A DNA stretch of 37,592 nucleotides from an uncultured Verrucomicrobiota bacterium (GTDB taxonomy: Bacteria > Verrucomicrobiota > Verrucomicrobiia > Limisphaerales > AAA164-E04). Position 1 is the stretch's first letter. Every line of letters begins with the position of its first letter. Both the position numbers and the translations under genes were made by a program. Of this stretch, positions 28,116 to 37,592 are shown piece after piece. The stretch covers positions 1 to 37,592 of the forward strand of contig CAJXVR010000031.1 in assembly GCA_913061285.1 (NCBI GenBank), written 5' to 3'. The notes beneath the pieces were generated by a model that saw only the letters and a list, made by a program, of their open reading frames with translations, had not been told where the DNA came from and did no database searches.

Positions 28116-30209
28116 ATGCCCGCGAGTATCAAGCCAGAAGATATCAACCCGCAATCTCCCATGAAAACAGATCAATCGCGTCCGCTCAATCGACGAGCCT
28201 TCATTGGGCAATCAACGGTCGGCGCACTCGGCGTCGCATGGAAAAGTATTCCAGCACGGGGACAAAGCTCTCCGTCAATTCGCCCGCTCAATCGATTCCC
28301 AAGAATGGTTCAAGAGTACTTCGTCGATCGAGTCCGTGCCCTTGACAAGGCTCGCACCGATCGGATCTACCGTCTTTCGACCCGCCAAGAAGCCCAAGCG
28401 TACATCACAGAGGTCCGGCAGAAGATTAGAACTGCCTTTGGGCCCTTTCCTAAGCGGACCCCCTTGAACCCTCGAGTGACACGGACCATCAAGCGAACGA
28501 GCTATCGAATCGAAAACATCATTTTCGAAAGCCGCCCTGGCTTTCCAGTCACGGCCAACCTCTACATCCCGAACCGTCAGAATGGGCAGCATCGTCGATT
28601 TCCCGGGGTCATTGGCACCTGCGGTCACTCAAGAAACGGTAAAGCAGAGAGCGCCTATCAATCCTTCGCACAAGGCCTTGCCAAGCAGGGCTACATGGTT
28701 TTGATCTACGATCCCATTGGACAAGGGGAACGGCTCCAATACCCGAACGACTTGTTTCAGTCTCGCATCGGCGTGGGCGTCGGAGAGCATCTGTATGCAG
28801 GCAACCAACAATTTCTGGTTGGAGAATTCATCGGAACGTGGCGGGCTTGGGACGGAATTAGAGCGCTAGACTACCTCCTTAGCCGAGACGAGCTTGATGC
28901 CAAGCACTTGGGTATCACTGGGAATTCTGGCGGCGGCACGATGACGACGTGGCTCGCCGGACTCGACCAGCGCTACACCATGGCGGCCCCGTCCTGTTTC
29001 GTGACCTCCTTCCGTCGTAACTTGGAAAATGAACTACCCGCCGACACGGAACAATGCCCGCCCCGAGCACTGGCACTCGGGCTCGATCACGAAGATTTCC
29101 TCGTCGCCCTCGCCCCCAATCCGGTTAAAATCCTAGCGAAAGAACGCGATTACTTCGATGTTCGCGGAAGTGAAACAGCACTCAATCGACTCAAACACAT
29201 CTACCGCCTACTCGGAGCAGAATCAAAGATCACCCTCTTTACCGGACCGACGAGACATGGCTATTCAAGAGAGAACCGAGAGGCCATGTACCAATGGTTC
29301 AATCAGGCCACAGAACTTTCCGAGAACGGCACCGAGCCACCAATAGAGCTTGAAACTGACGCAACCCTTCAATGCTCGGCGAAGGGGCAAGTCGCACAGA
29401 TGGGAGCCATCCCGATCCACCACTTCACCCGTGCCCGCTCCGTACAACTAAAAATCGATCGCCCATCCCTCAAGGGAAACGCGCTCAAGGACGCGATAGA
29501 CAAGACCCTTCAATTGAACCCTCAGAGTGAGAGCCTCCGCTTCCGAATCCTTCGACGTCGGGGCAAGCGAAGCTTTCCACGCCCCCATTTCACAACCTAC
29601 GCCATCGAAACGGAACCAGGAATTCACGCCATCGCCTACCTGCTTGGAAACGAAGCCCATGATTCGCGCCCCAAAAAAGGAAGCCAACATGCCACGCTCT
29701 ATATCTCGGATATTTCAAGCGACCAGGAACTGCGGCACGACGATGAAATCCGATCCTTTGCGACAAGCAACTCAGATCCTTTTTATGCCTGTGATGTTCG
29801 AGGTAGCGGCGAGTCGCAACCGGACACCTGCGGAGAGAATTCCTTCCTCGCCCCCTATGGCAGTGACTACTTTTACGCAATCCATGCGATAATGCTCGAC
29901 GATCCCTACCCAGGCCAGAAAACTCGAGATGTCATTCAAGTTCTTCGTTGGCTAAACAGGCAAGGTCACACCGCCATTCACCTCATTGCTCAAGGACGAG
30001 GGTGTATTCCGGCGAGCATCGCGGCCTTGTATTCCCCATCCGTCCAGCGGGTCACCTTAAAAGGCGCACTCACATCGTTTCAATCGATCGCCGAATCTGA
30101 AGATTACACGTGGCCCCTTTCGAGTTTCATTCCCGGCGTTTTAAAATACTACGATCTCCCAGATATCTATGACTCAATCCGGAGCACGCGAGAGCTGAGC
30201 TTAATCTGA
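28116..30209 (+). CDS. Tat-exported alpha/beta hydrolase (acetyl-xylan-esterase-like, two-part)
   Basis: 697 aa; Tat motif NRRAFIGQ, FPVTANLYIP, VLIYDPIGQGERLQ, nucleophile elbow GITGNSGGGTMTTW, GPTRHGYS. Confidence 0.8.
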   Translation: MPASIKPEDINPQSPMKTDQSRPLNRRAFIGQSTVGALGVAWKSIPARGQSSPSIRPLNRFPRMVQEYFVDRVRALDKARTDRIYRLSTRQEAQAYITEVRQKIRTAFGPFPKRTPLNPRVTRTIKRTSYRIENIIFESRPGFPVTANLYIPNRQNGQHRRFPGVIGTCGHSRNGKAESAYQSFAQGLAKQGYMVLIYDPIGQGERLQYPNDLFQSRIGVGVGEHLYAGNQQFLVGEFIGTWRAWDGIRALDYLLSRDELDAKHLGITGNSGGGTMTTWLAGLDQRYTMAAPSCFVTSFRRNLENELPADTEQCPPRALALGLDHEDFLVALAPNPVKILAKERDYFDVRGSETALNRLKHIYRLLGAESKITLFTGPTRHGYSRENREAMYQWFNQATELSENGTEPPIELETDATLQCSAKGQVAQMGAIPIHHFTRARSVQLKIDRPSLKGNALKDAIDKTLQLNPQSESLRFRILRRRGKRSFPRPHFTTYAIETEPGIHAIAYLLGNEAHDSRPKKGSQHATLYISDISSDQELRHDDEIRSFATSNSDPFYACDVRGSGESQPDTCGENSFLAPYGSDYFYAIHAIMLDDPYPGQKTRDVIQVLRWLNRQGHTAIHLIAQGRGCIPASIAALYSPSVQRVTLKGALTSFQSIAESEDYTWPLSSFIPGVLKYYDLPDIYDSIRSTRELSLI

Positions 30210-30211
30210 TG

Positions 30212-32380
30212 CTAGGCGCCGATCGATGCCACCCAAACCGCTAGACCAATAATCGCAAAACAGAGGACAAAGGTTCCCACGAAGCCCAGGATGTCTTTCA
30301 GTCCGGGGCGACAAAATTCGAAATCAGTACCTGGGAAAAGTTTGCGCTTTTCCGAGTGACTTGGATTTTGAAGTGCCATGGCGAGCACGCGTGCATCTTC
30401 CTCTGGCTCAGGAATCACGGGCGTTTTCATCTTTACATAGTAGCGGTCTAGAACGTCTCGACTATTCCGTCGCGTCAGTAGACTCACAACAATCATGACT
30501 AAGAATGGAGCAATGATTTTGGGGGGCAGTTCCATTGTCGCTAACATCGAATCACTCTTAGCCTTCAGGTCGACACCGAGAAGATCGTAGATTAGAAAAT
30601 CGAGATTGAAGTTCCCCTCACCTTGCATCGGCCCAACGTAGGCTTGAGTAAGAACATCTGATTGTCCTGTGGTGGTTCGAGACACTTCTCGAAGCTGCAA
30701 TGAGTCCACGGGTTTCACTCCGGCCGACCAATAGACCGCTCGACCACCAGTTCGATGCACTTGTTGCATCATCTCGCCAAGCCCCAAAGCCTCCGGACGC
30801 GCCCCGAGCTGTCCCAAAGTCCGGGCCCGTTCTTCAGCAGAACCACTCAAAGTAAGACTGGCAATCTGGCTATCCCAGGTGGCTATTTCTGACTGACGCC
30901 GCCGGACGTCGGCTGGCGTTGCCTCCCGCGTGATGGTTGTCGTCACGAGGTGGGTTGCCTGAGAGAATCGCTCACTCCCTTTCAGGGATGGGAGGGCATA
31001 AGGAAGAATCCAAGGTATGATGAAGAAGACGCTCGCGGTAAAGGCGATCGTGACCCAAGCAGCCGTCGTCGTTGCCCGCCTCCAATACATCCCCACCCAA
31101 AAAGGCGCCGCAAACAGCACGGGAACAATCCACGTGAGTTGCAACTGTTGAAACACATCCATCATCGACCATGAGAACACGACCGCACCGATAACCACGA
31201 TCGCCCCAGTGACACGGGCTAGGTTCAAACACTGCTTTTCGGATGCGTTTGAATTGATGAAGGGAAGGTAAACATTTCGAATCAAGAGCCCGGAAGACAC
31301 CAGCATGTAACAGTCAACGGAGCTCATCAAGGCAGCCAAGAGGCAGGCAAGCATCAGCCCCGATAGGCCGGGCATTAGAAGCTCTCTGGAGGCCACGCCC
31401 CAAGCTTTGTCTGGATCGGCGACCACTTCGGGATTGTCGGCAAAAAGTGTCAGAACGATCAAAGCCGTCAGCGCCCACCCAATCGTGCAGAATCGTTTGG
31501 CCAAATTCCCAGACACCAATCCAATGCGAGCATCGGATTCGGATTTTGCCGACCCCCCGCCCGTCGCGATGAAATGGGGTTGAACCACGATACCGATGAG
31601 TGAAATGACCGTGACAGCGACGATTCGGTGAATAGGGAAATCGCTAGCGTTGGCAGATCCGATCAGGGTAAACATCGACACCGGTAGCTGTTCGTGCATG
31701 ATCGCGAAACCATCAAGGATTCCCTGACTCGTCGGATCCCCAAAGCGTTCTACCAAAGCCTGCAACCCGAATGGGACTAATAGTACGGAAAGAAGAATGA
31801 TACAGATCCCCTGCAAGACATCCGTCCAGTAGGCAGCCATTAGTCCGCCGAAGGCCCCATAGAGCACGACGATCACGGCAATGATGGGCACGAGAATATA
31901 TTCCAAGGAAATCACGCTGTCTCCAATGGATACCGAGTCTCCTAAGAGCGGGGCGGCCACTTTGCCGATCGCAGAAAAAAGCATCGACCCATACACCATA
32001 TAGAAGAGAATTCCGAAGGCGGTATAGGCGGCCCCCATACGTTTCGATTCGTATCGTTCAACGAACCAATCCCCCAAAGTCAAGTGTCGCATCCGACGAT
32101 ACCAAACCGCCGTGATCCAATAGAAGGGGGTCACAAAGAGCCAAGACATCGTGCTCCAGATCCCGCTCATCCCACTGGTGAAGCTAGTACGGGCGGTATT
32201 CACCGGATCCGACGATCCCGTTCCTGCCCCGAACGCCGCGAAGGCTTGGATTACCTTCCCAAAGGAACGCCCTCCAAGAAAGTAATCTTCCTGAGCCTTG
32301 ACTCGCCGCATTGCGAGTTGCCCAATGCGTAACATCACGCCGAAATAGGCGACCAAAACTAAATAATCGAGAACGTGCAT
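30212..32380 (-). CDS. Sodium:solute symporter (SSS family)
   Basis: 722 aa multi-TM; LDYLVLVAYFGVMLRIGQLAMRRVKAQEDYFLGGRSFGKVIQAFAAFGAGTGSSDPV, later GLMAAYWTDVLQG, ALMSSVDCYMLV. Confidence 0.9.
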   Translation of the reverse strand: MHVLDYLVLVAYFGVMLRIGQLAMRRVKAQEDYFLGGRSFGKVIQAFAAFGAGTGSSDPVNTARTSFTSGMSGIWSTMSWLFVTPFYWITAVWYRRMRHLTLGDWFVERYESKRMGAAYTAFGILFYMVYGSMLFSAIGKVAAPLLGDSVSIGDSVISLEYILVPIIAVIVVLYGAFGGLMAAYWTDVLQGICIILLSVLLVPFGLQALVERFGDPTSQGILDGFAIMHEQLPVSMFTLIGSANASDFPIHRIVAVTVISLIGIVVQPHFIATGGGSAKSESDARIGLVSGNLAKRFCTIGWALTALIVLTLFADNPEVVADPDKAWGVASRELLMPGLSGLMLACLLAALMSSVDCYMLVSSGLLIRNVYLPFINSNASEKQCLNLARVTGAIVVIGAVVFSWSMMDVFQQLQLTWIVPVLFAAPFWVGMYWRRATTTAAWVTIAFTASVFFIIPWILPYALPSLKGSERFSQATHLVTTTITREATPADVRRRQSEIATWDSQIASLTLSGSAEERARTLGQLGARPEALGLGEMMQQVHRTGGRAVYWSAGVKPVDSLQLREVSRTTTGQSDVLTQAYVGPMQGEGNFNLDFLIYDLLGVDLKAKSDSMLATMELPPKIIAPFLVMIVVSLLTRRNSRDVLDRYYVKMKTPVIPEPEEDARVLAMALQNPSHSEKRKLFPGTDFEFCRPGLKDILGFVGTFVLCFAIIGLAVWVASIGA

Positions 32381-32461
32381 GAGAATCTAGATTATGATAG
32401 CCGAACGGCAGGTCGAAACAACCATCGAACCAAAAGAAAGCAAGCGGCGAGAATGAGGGGC

Positions 32462-32500
32462 GAAAAAAAATCCCGCTCCTTGGAATAAAGGAAGCGGGAT
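32462..32500 (-). terminator. Rho-independent terminator downstream of SOD gene
   Basis: Minus strand ATCCCGCTTCCTTTATTCCAAGGAGCGGGA followed by TTTTTTTT. Confidence 0.88.
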
Positions 32501-32523
32501 AAACTTAATGACTACCGCAGCGA

Positions 32524-33141
32524 TCAGCTCTTGGCGTCGTCAAAATTCTTACTGACCTCGTCCCAATTGACCACGTTCCAGAAAGCCTTCAAGTAGTCGG
32601 GCCGTCGGTTCTGGTATTTTAAATAGTAAGCATGTTCCCAAACATCACAGCCGAGAATCGGTCGCCCCGTTCCCTCAATCACAGGGCTATCTTGATTCGG
32701 CGACGATCCTACCTCTAGTTTGCCGCTCTTGTTGACAAACAGCCAGGCCCATCCACTACCAAAACGAGTGGCGCCCGCCGCTTCGAATTTCTCCTTAAAC
32801 GCCTCGAAGCTGCCGAAGGTCGCATTGATTTCGTCAGCGAGGGCTCCCGTTGGAGTCCCCCCGGCATTAGGGCCTAAGATCGTCCAGAAGAACGAATGAT
32901 TCGCATGTCCCCCACCATTGTTCCTCACGGCTCCGCGAATATCCGCTGGAACAGCGTCTAAATCGCTCAACAACTCACAAATTGATTTGCTTTCTAGCTC
33001 TGGCTTACCTTCAAGGGCTGCGTTCAGCTTCGTAATGTAGGTATTGTGATGCTTTCCATGGTGAATTTCCATGGTCTGAGCATCAATGTGGGGCTCCAAC
33101 GCATCGGTTGCATAGGGAAGTGCAGGTAACTCGTGTGCCAT
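32524..33141 (-). CDS. sodA: Superoxide dismutase (Mn/Fe)
   Basis: 205 aa; [64 protein letters not shown]. Confidence 0.96.
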   Translation of the reverse strand: MAHELPALPYATDALEPHIDAQTMEIHHGKHHNTYITKLNAALEGKPELESKSICELLSDLDAVPADIRGAVRNNGGGHANHSFFWTILGPNAGGTPTGALADEINATFGSFEAFKEKFEAAGATRFGSGWAWLFVNKSGKLEVGSSPNQDSPVIEGTGRPILGCDVWEHAYYLKYQNRRPDYLKAFWNVVNWDEVSKNFDDAKS

Positions 33142-33361
33142 ATAACTGGTTTTTCTGATTTTAAAGCGTTCGACTCAACGTTTCCGATTGAGCCACCCAG
33201 CGTACCACATGGGCACCAAACGGCACAAGACCCTAAATCAGACCATTTTTCCAGCGTTTTTGGAGAGCGATCTAGGGCGAAACCCGAGCGACTGAAAAGG
33301 CATCGTCTAGGGGGTAAGGAAGCACCGAAAAGGGAATTTGTCGAAAGATTTGGACTTGGAA

Positions 33362-33823
33362 CTAGAGAGTCTCATCACTCGCCATGCTCTTTTCCTGAAC
33401 CTGTGACTTCTTCTTATAGGCCCGATATTTGTCCCGTTTCTCTCGTCGTTCGCGGTTGTGGCGGAGGAGACTCTCCGCTTGCTCCGCTGAAAGGTGCTTT
33501 GAAATACGGATATCAGACCGATCGATAAGGGCATCCACACGAGCCTCCTGTTCCAATTCTAGTTCATCGTGCTCCTTCAATGCCATCCGTACTAGAGGGC
33601 GAATCTCATATTCCTGACTCTCACTGAGACCTAGAAACTCCACCATCCAAGACATGATTGCATCTTCCTTTGACGTTTCAGGTTTCGATTCAACCGATTC
33701 GCGCTCTTCAGCGGTCCGTTGATGTTTCTCGTGCAGGATCCGTGCACCGACAAAAAATCCAGATACGCCTCCGGTGATGAAGACCAGGGCAACGAGAATG
33801 GCAATACTACTTTTTCCAATCAC
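33362..33823 (-). CDS. Membrane-anchored periplasmic protein, CpxP/metal-resistance-like
   Basis: 153 aa; N-terminal TM (IAILVALVFITGGVSGFFVGARIL), charged helical body with repeated LxxEQxxxI/LLRxxR pattern; starts 2 nt after the preceding gene's stop. Confidence 0.6.
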   Translation of the reverse strand: MIGKSSIAILVALVFITGGVSGFFVGARILHEKHQRTAEERESVESKPETSKEDAIMSWMVEFLGLSESQEYEIRPLVRMALKEHDELELEQEARVDALIDRSDIRISKHLSAEQAESLLRHNRERREKRDKYRAYKKKSQVQEKSMASDETL

Positions 33824-33825
33824 AA

Positions 33826-34137
33826 CTATGGCACGTAGAGTTCAGCGGCAGGGAAAGAATGAAGAACGGTCTGTGGCGACCCGTCAGCCTCGAGAGAAGG
33901 TGTGGGGCCAAGATAGTCGTGGTTCAATAGAATACTGATCGCCATGATACCAACGGAGCCCGCGACCGCCCATTTTAGGAAGGCAAGCACGCCGTCGTTC
34001 AGATCACGAGAGAGATCCTGTCGCCAGACACTAAGGACACGCCCCCGTATCACGGGCGACAATTCAAACTCTTCATTCACCTGTGCCTCACGAGCCCAAC
34101 TGAATAGACGGTTCAACCCTTGATTTTGATTCTTCAT
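33826..34137 (-). CDS. Single-TM putative anti-sigma factor
   Basis: Start likely MKNQNQGLNRLFSW at 34137, overlapping the sigma-factor stop as ATGA; one TM (FLKWAVAGSVGIMAISILL); directly downstream of the ECF sigma. Confidence 0.6.
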   Translation of the reverse strand: MKNQNQGLNRLFSWAREAQVNEEFELSPVIRGRVLSVWRQDLSRDLNDGVLAFLKWAVAGSVGIMAISILLNHDYLGPTPSLEADGSPQTVLHSFPAAELYVP

Positions 34138-34775
34138 CCGTTTTCTGATTCCAACAACTCTTGCCAAAACCGACGCAATTTCTTCTTCGCCCTCATCGCC
34201 CGAACGCGAACGTTGACGCCCGACCAACCGGTAATCTGGGTGATTTCTTTTACCGATTTCTGCTCAAGCTCTCTCAGCTCAATCACTAGGCGATCTTTAG
34301 GATCCAATCGATCCAGCAAGCACCGAAGCAACTCCAAGGATGAGGCCCGCTCATCCGGTAACGCGATACTCTCATCCGCAATCGCTGCATCAATCACTGC
34401 TTGATGCTCTTCCGAAAGATCTGACTTACGGAGTTCTTTCTTTCGTCCCTTCGCCTTGATCAGATGGGTGATACAGGTATTAACCGCGATCCGGGAGACC
34501 CAATGATTAAAGTGCGCCGTCCCCTTAAACTGTCCAAGATTCTTAAAGACCCGAATAAAAATCTCTTGGGCCATGTCCTCCTCTGCAAGCGAAGAGGGAC
34601 ACCGACGCCAGACGATCTTCATAACCAATGGAGTCATATAGTCCAATAGCTGATTCGCAGCATCCTCATCCCCATCTCGAACACGCTCCAAGATTTCAAT
34701 GACATTTAACTCATCGCTATCCATCAGTCCTTGGACAGTGCCGGAGCTGAGACCGATTGATAACACCTGAAACAC
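34134..34775 (-). CDS. ECF-type RNA polymerase sigma factor
   Basis: 213 aa; sigma2 region AEEDMAQEIFIRVFKNLGQFKGTAHFNHWVSRIAVNTCITHLIKAKGRKKE; sigma4 region LDPKDRLVIELRELEQKSVKEITQITGWSGVNVRVRAMRAKKKLR. Confidence 0.93.
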   Translation of the reverse strand: MFQVLSIGLSSGTVQGLMDSDELNVIEILERVRDGDEDAANQLLDYMTPLVMKIVWRRCPSSLAEEDMAQEIFIRVFKNLGQFKGTAHFNHWVSRIAVNTCITHLIKAKGRKKELRKSDLSEEHQAVIDAAIADESIALPDERASSLELLRCLLDRLDPKDRLVIELRELEQKSVKEITQITGWSGVNVRVRAMRAKKKLRRFWQELLESENG

Positions 34776-34803
34776 CCATGAACAACGACGAATAAAGAGC
34801 CCT

Positions 34804-35745
34804 TTATGCTGGCTCGAGTCCCAGAGACCGCCGGCTCACTTGGCGAAATTTCCCAGGAGTCATCTTGGTATTTCGACGAAAATATCGACCAAAGTAAGAA
34901 GCATCCTTGAACGAAAGCGATTGGGCAATATCTGCCACCTGGCGCGTTGTATGAATCAGCTGTCGTTTGGCTTCGAGGATCACTTCACGCTGAATGATCG
35001 CAATCGGAGTGAGCCCCGTCGCGTCTTTCACCAGTTCATGGAGATGACTGGCACTCACCCCCAGCTCTTTGGCATAGCCGGCCACGGTTCGTTCTAATCG
35101 TGGTTCATCGGCAACCAGTCGGATGTATCGTGTCACAAGCGTACTCTGGCCACTGCGAGCCTCTTCCAATCCTTGGGTACTCTGAGAGCCTAGTGCTCGC
35201 CAAAAATGAAGCAATAAGACGATCAGAAATGATCTCAAGGCAGTCACGTAAGCCGGATGTCGCAACTCATACTCATTCTTAATATCCTGAATTATTTTCA
35301 ACGCTCTTTCTGCATCCGCAGACGCCAAGTCATAGCATTGTTGGGGAGAAGATCCGTCAAAGAGCAGCGCCCCTGGCAAGCGATAGGCATTGACTTCATT
35401 GAGTGTCAGAAAGGCTTCAGAGAAGAGAATTTCAAAGCCGCAGTATGCGTCGATGGAATCGATCACGACACGTTGATTAGGCCGGAGAAAGAGCACTGAC
35501 CCTGCCCCCAAGCGATAGGCCTGCGCATCGACAACACATTCGCCCTCCCCTTGGGTAATAAAAATGATTCCGTAGGAAGAAACGCCTGGCCGACCAAGGC
35601 TTGAATCTGGCTTGGCCGCAGCGCATAAACCGGGATGCCGTGCGCTGTGCAACGGCACAGCACTCAAATCAAACTCCAGATTTCCAGTATCTGAGTTCAG
35701 GTCGACGGAGTCCCGAATGGGAGAATCCTTCGTTGAAAACTTCAT
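34804..35745 (-). CDS. AraC family transcriptional regulator
   Basis: 313 aa; cupin-type sensor N-term; C-terminal HTH: GYAKELGVSASHLHELVKDATGLTPIAIIQREVILEAKRQLIHTTRQVADIAQSLSFKDASYFGRYFRRNTKMTPGKFR. Confidence 0.95.
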   Translation of the reverse strand: MKFSTKDSPIRDSVDLNSDTGNLEFDLSAVPLHSARHPGLCAAAKPDSSLGRPGVSSYGIIFITQGEGECVVDAQAYRLGAGSVLFLRPNQRVVIDSIDAYCGFEILFSEAFLTLNEVNAYRLPGALLFDGSSPQQCYDLASADAERALKIIQDIKNEYELRHPAYVTALRSFLIVLLLHFWRALGSQSTQGLEEARSGQSTLVTRYIRLVADEPRLERTVAGYAKELGVSASHLHELVKDATGLTPIAIIQREVILEAKRQLIHTTRQVADIAQSLSFKDASYFGRYFRRNTKMTPGKFRQVSRRSLGLEPA

Positions 35746-35971
35746 ATCTTTGAACCAAAACGCAGCGCAACATCAGTCATTCAGGGACGACCGTGCCACA
35801 AGCGCGGCTTCAAAGAACAGAGACTAGCAAGGGAGGATGTTTGTTTCATTTAGATCAAACTTTTTTTCCGGCACTGGACTCCTATGGATCAAAGCACTTC
35901 AAAGAACCAATCGCTAAACGATAGGAAACTAAAATGTCTCGGACAGACAAAGAAATGTCCCAGGGCAACTC

Positions 35972-37522
35972 CTAGTCTAATGTTCTTCGAAAGGGCCCGA
36001 AATACCAGTCGCGGAAGCGGGTCACAACAAGCCCGAAATCTTGTCCGAGCAATAAGGCACAAGGCACGAGAATCAAAGTAATGCCGGTCGCGAACAAAAC
36101 CCCAAAACCAAGAGAAACTGCCATCGGAATCAAGAATTGTGCCTGAATGGATCGATCCATCAACAATGGGATCAAGCCAACGAAGGTCGTGACGGAAGTA
36201 AGCAAGATCGGACGAAAACGGCGTGCACCAGCCATGAGAACCGAGTCTTTGAGCGACACGCCATCCCGAACCTGCCGATTGACAAAATCGACCAAGACAA
36301 GTGAATCGTTCACCACCACACCAGCCAAGGCCAACATCCCAAAGACGGAAAGATACGAGGGCGTAATCCCCATCACGATATGCCCTAAGAGAGCCCCAAT
36401 AATGCCAAAAGGAACCGCAACCAAAACGTAGAGAGGTTGAATCATTGATTTGAAGGGAATGGCGAGCAGGGCATACAAAGCAAAGAGCAAGGCCACAGAA
36501 CCAACCAAAGTTCGTTTCCGAGACTCGGCGGCTTCAGCAACATACCCGGTAAACTGAAAGGACAGATTAGGATCGTCACGGAGCATGTCTCGAAACACGG
36601 GAGCCACCTCGTTTGCGATGCCGATAATATCTACATTTTCATTGGCCGGCTGGGCACCAATCCGAATCACTTCCGCCCCTGCATTACGTTCAATGAAATA
36701 AGGAGCCTGAACAAACTTCAGATCGGCGACGGTGGATAAAGGCACATCAACACCCGACGGGGCCCTCACTTTCATTCGATCCAAAGTATGCAACGATTCT
36801 CGAGAAGCGCGAGGCAGCCGCACCATCACGCGAATGTCGTCTACGCCACGGAGAATTCGCTGCGCTTCCTCACCGAAAAACGCCTGTCGGATTTGCTGTG
36901 CGAGCGCCTGTTGCGTCATACCCAACTCAATCGCCCGAGGCTTCAAGGTGAACTCGATCTCGCTCTGACCGTATTTCACACTCGCCCAAGCAGAATTGAT
37001 TCCATCAAACGTTTCAAGTTGATCTGCCATCTGCTCGGCAATTTCGTTCTTTCGCTCCGACGAAGGCCCTCGTAGTTCGAGATACAGTGACTCTTCTTCT
37101 CGACCGTCTTCGCTTTGCTCCCCCCCGCTCTGTTCAGGTCGAATCCTAAATGACGTGGCCTCAGGAATCGGCCCAACCAACTCATACCAGCGAGTCGCGA
37201 TCTCACTGTTTCGAGGCCCAGGCTCACTCCGTAGACTCGGAGGAGTGACCTCGACTCCCACGTATCCACGAGACTTGTCAAAACTCCGTGAGACGTAGCT
37301 TGCCCCCGTTACTTTGACAACATTCTCGATTAGAGATTTTCCATTGCCAGGATCAACATACTCCTGCTTCAACTGAGTCGTCGCGGCCAAGATCCGCTCG
37401 ACGTACGCTTCGGTCTTCTCCAGCGTTGTATCATTTGGTAGATCAAGCGATGCGTGAATACGCAGCCGTTCCACGGTTGGCATGGAAACAAAACCCAGTC
37501 GCCCTCCCTGACAGTATCCAGC
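35972..37522 (-). CDS. RND efflux transporter permease, C-terminal part (5' end truncated at adapter)
   Basis: AcrB-like content (LGMTQQALAQQIRQAFFGEEAQRI, IPFKSMIQPLYVLVAVPFGIIGALLGHIVMGI, GVVVNDSLVLVDFVN, RFRPILLTSVTTFVGLIPLL). The first 22 codons of the reported ORF are adapter. Confidence 0.93.
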   Translation of the reverse strand, partial: AGYCQGGRLGFVSMPTVERLRIHASLDLPNDTTLEKTEAYVERILAATTQLKQEYVDPGNGKSLIENVVKVTGASYVSRSFDKSRGYVGVEVTPPSLRSEPGPRNSEIATRWYELVGPIPEATSFRIRPEQSGGEQSEDGREEESLYLELRGPSSERKNEIAEQMADQLETFDGINSAWASVKYGQSEIEFTLKPRAIELGMTQQALAQQIRQAFFGEEAQRILRGVDDIRVMVRLPRASRESLHTLDRMKVRAPSGVDVPLSTVADLKFVQAPYFIERNAGAEVIRIGAQPANENVDIIGIANEVAPVFRDMLRDDPNLSFQFTGYVAEAAESRKRTLVGSVALLFALYALLAIPFKSMIQPLYVLVAVPFGIIGALLGHIVMGITPSYLSVFGMLALAGVVVNDSLVLVDFVNRQVRDGVSLKDSVLMAGARRFRPILLTSVTTFVGLIPLLMDRSIQAQFLIPMAVSLGFGVLFATGITLILVPCALLLGQDFGLVVTRFRDWYFGPFRRTLD

Positions 37523-37592
37523 CTGTCTCTTATACACATCTGACGCTGCCGAGCGATCTAGTGTAGATCTCGGTGGTCGCCGTATCATTAAA
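37523..37592 (-). other. Untrimmed Illumina Nextera i5/P5-side adapter (sequencing artefact)
   Basis: CTGTCTCTTATACACATCTGACGCTGCCGA + gcgatcta (8-nt index) + GTGTAGATCTCGGTGGTCGCCGTATCATT + aaa. Confidence 0.98.

Noticed and set aside
34804-37522. A single metal-resistance island linking the ECF operon, AraC and RND pump
   Set aside because: The pump fragment reads as AcrB/HAE-like rather than heavy-metal type, an AraC gene intervenes and the contig ends inside the pump, so a unified system is not supported.

Overview
The window is a metagenome-style contig with untrimmed Illumina Nextera adapter at both ends (1-48 and 37523-37592). The 37.47 kb insert is chromosome-like and carries about 29 genes. 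Gene content suggests a Verrucomicrobia/PVC-type Gram-negative: FecR/TPR/beta-barrel protein, Planctomycete-type cytochrome c domain, DUF4159, OmcB-like DUF11 protein, HldD, HemQ and Tat-exported sugar enzymes. This placement is inferred, not proven. Most of the window is housekeeping or envelope genes: a partial queE absent from the ORF track, M20 dipeptidase, AsmA-like, hldD, hemW, csp, hemQ, tilS, tRNA-Pro(GGG), SOD, an ECF sigma operon, AraC and a partial RND pump. I see no CRISPR, IS element, prophage or obvious defence island. The loci most worth a second look are: (1) a FecR-TPR-outer-membrane-barrel fusion next to a CHASE2 class III cyclase; (2) an exported truncated globin next to an exported c-type cytochrome; (3) an OmcB-like cysteine-containing envelope protein; (4) a collagen-like protein with a higher-order repeat; (5) a Cnr-like ECF sigma/TM protein/periplasmic protein operon; (6) related intergenic hairpins with an apparent compensatory change. 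All family calls come from reading motifs by eye. No database search was run.
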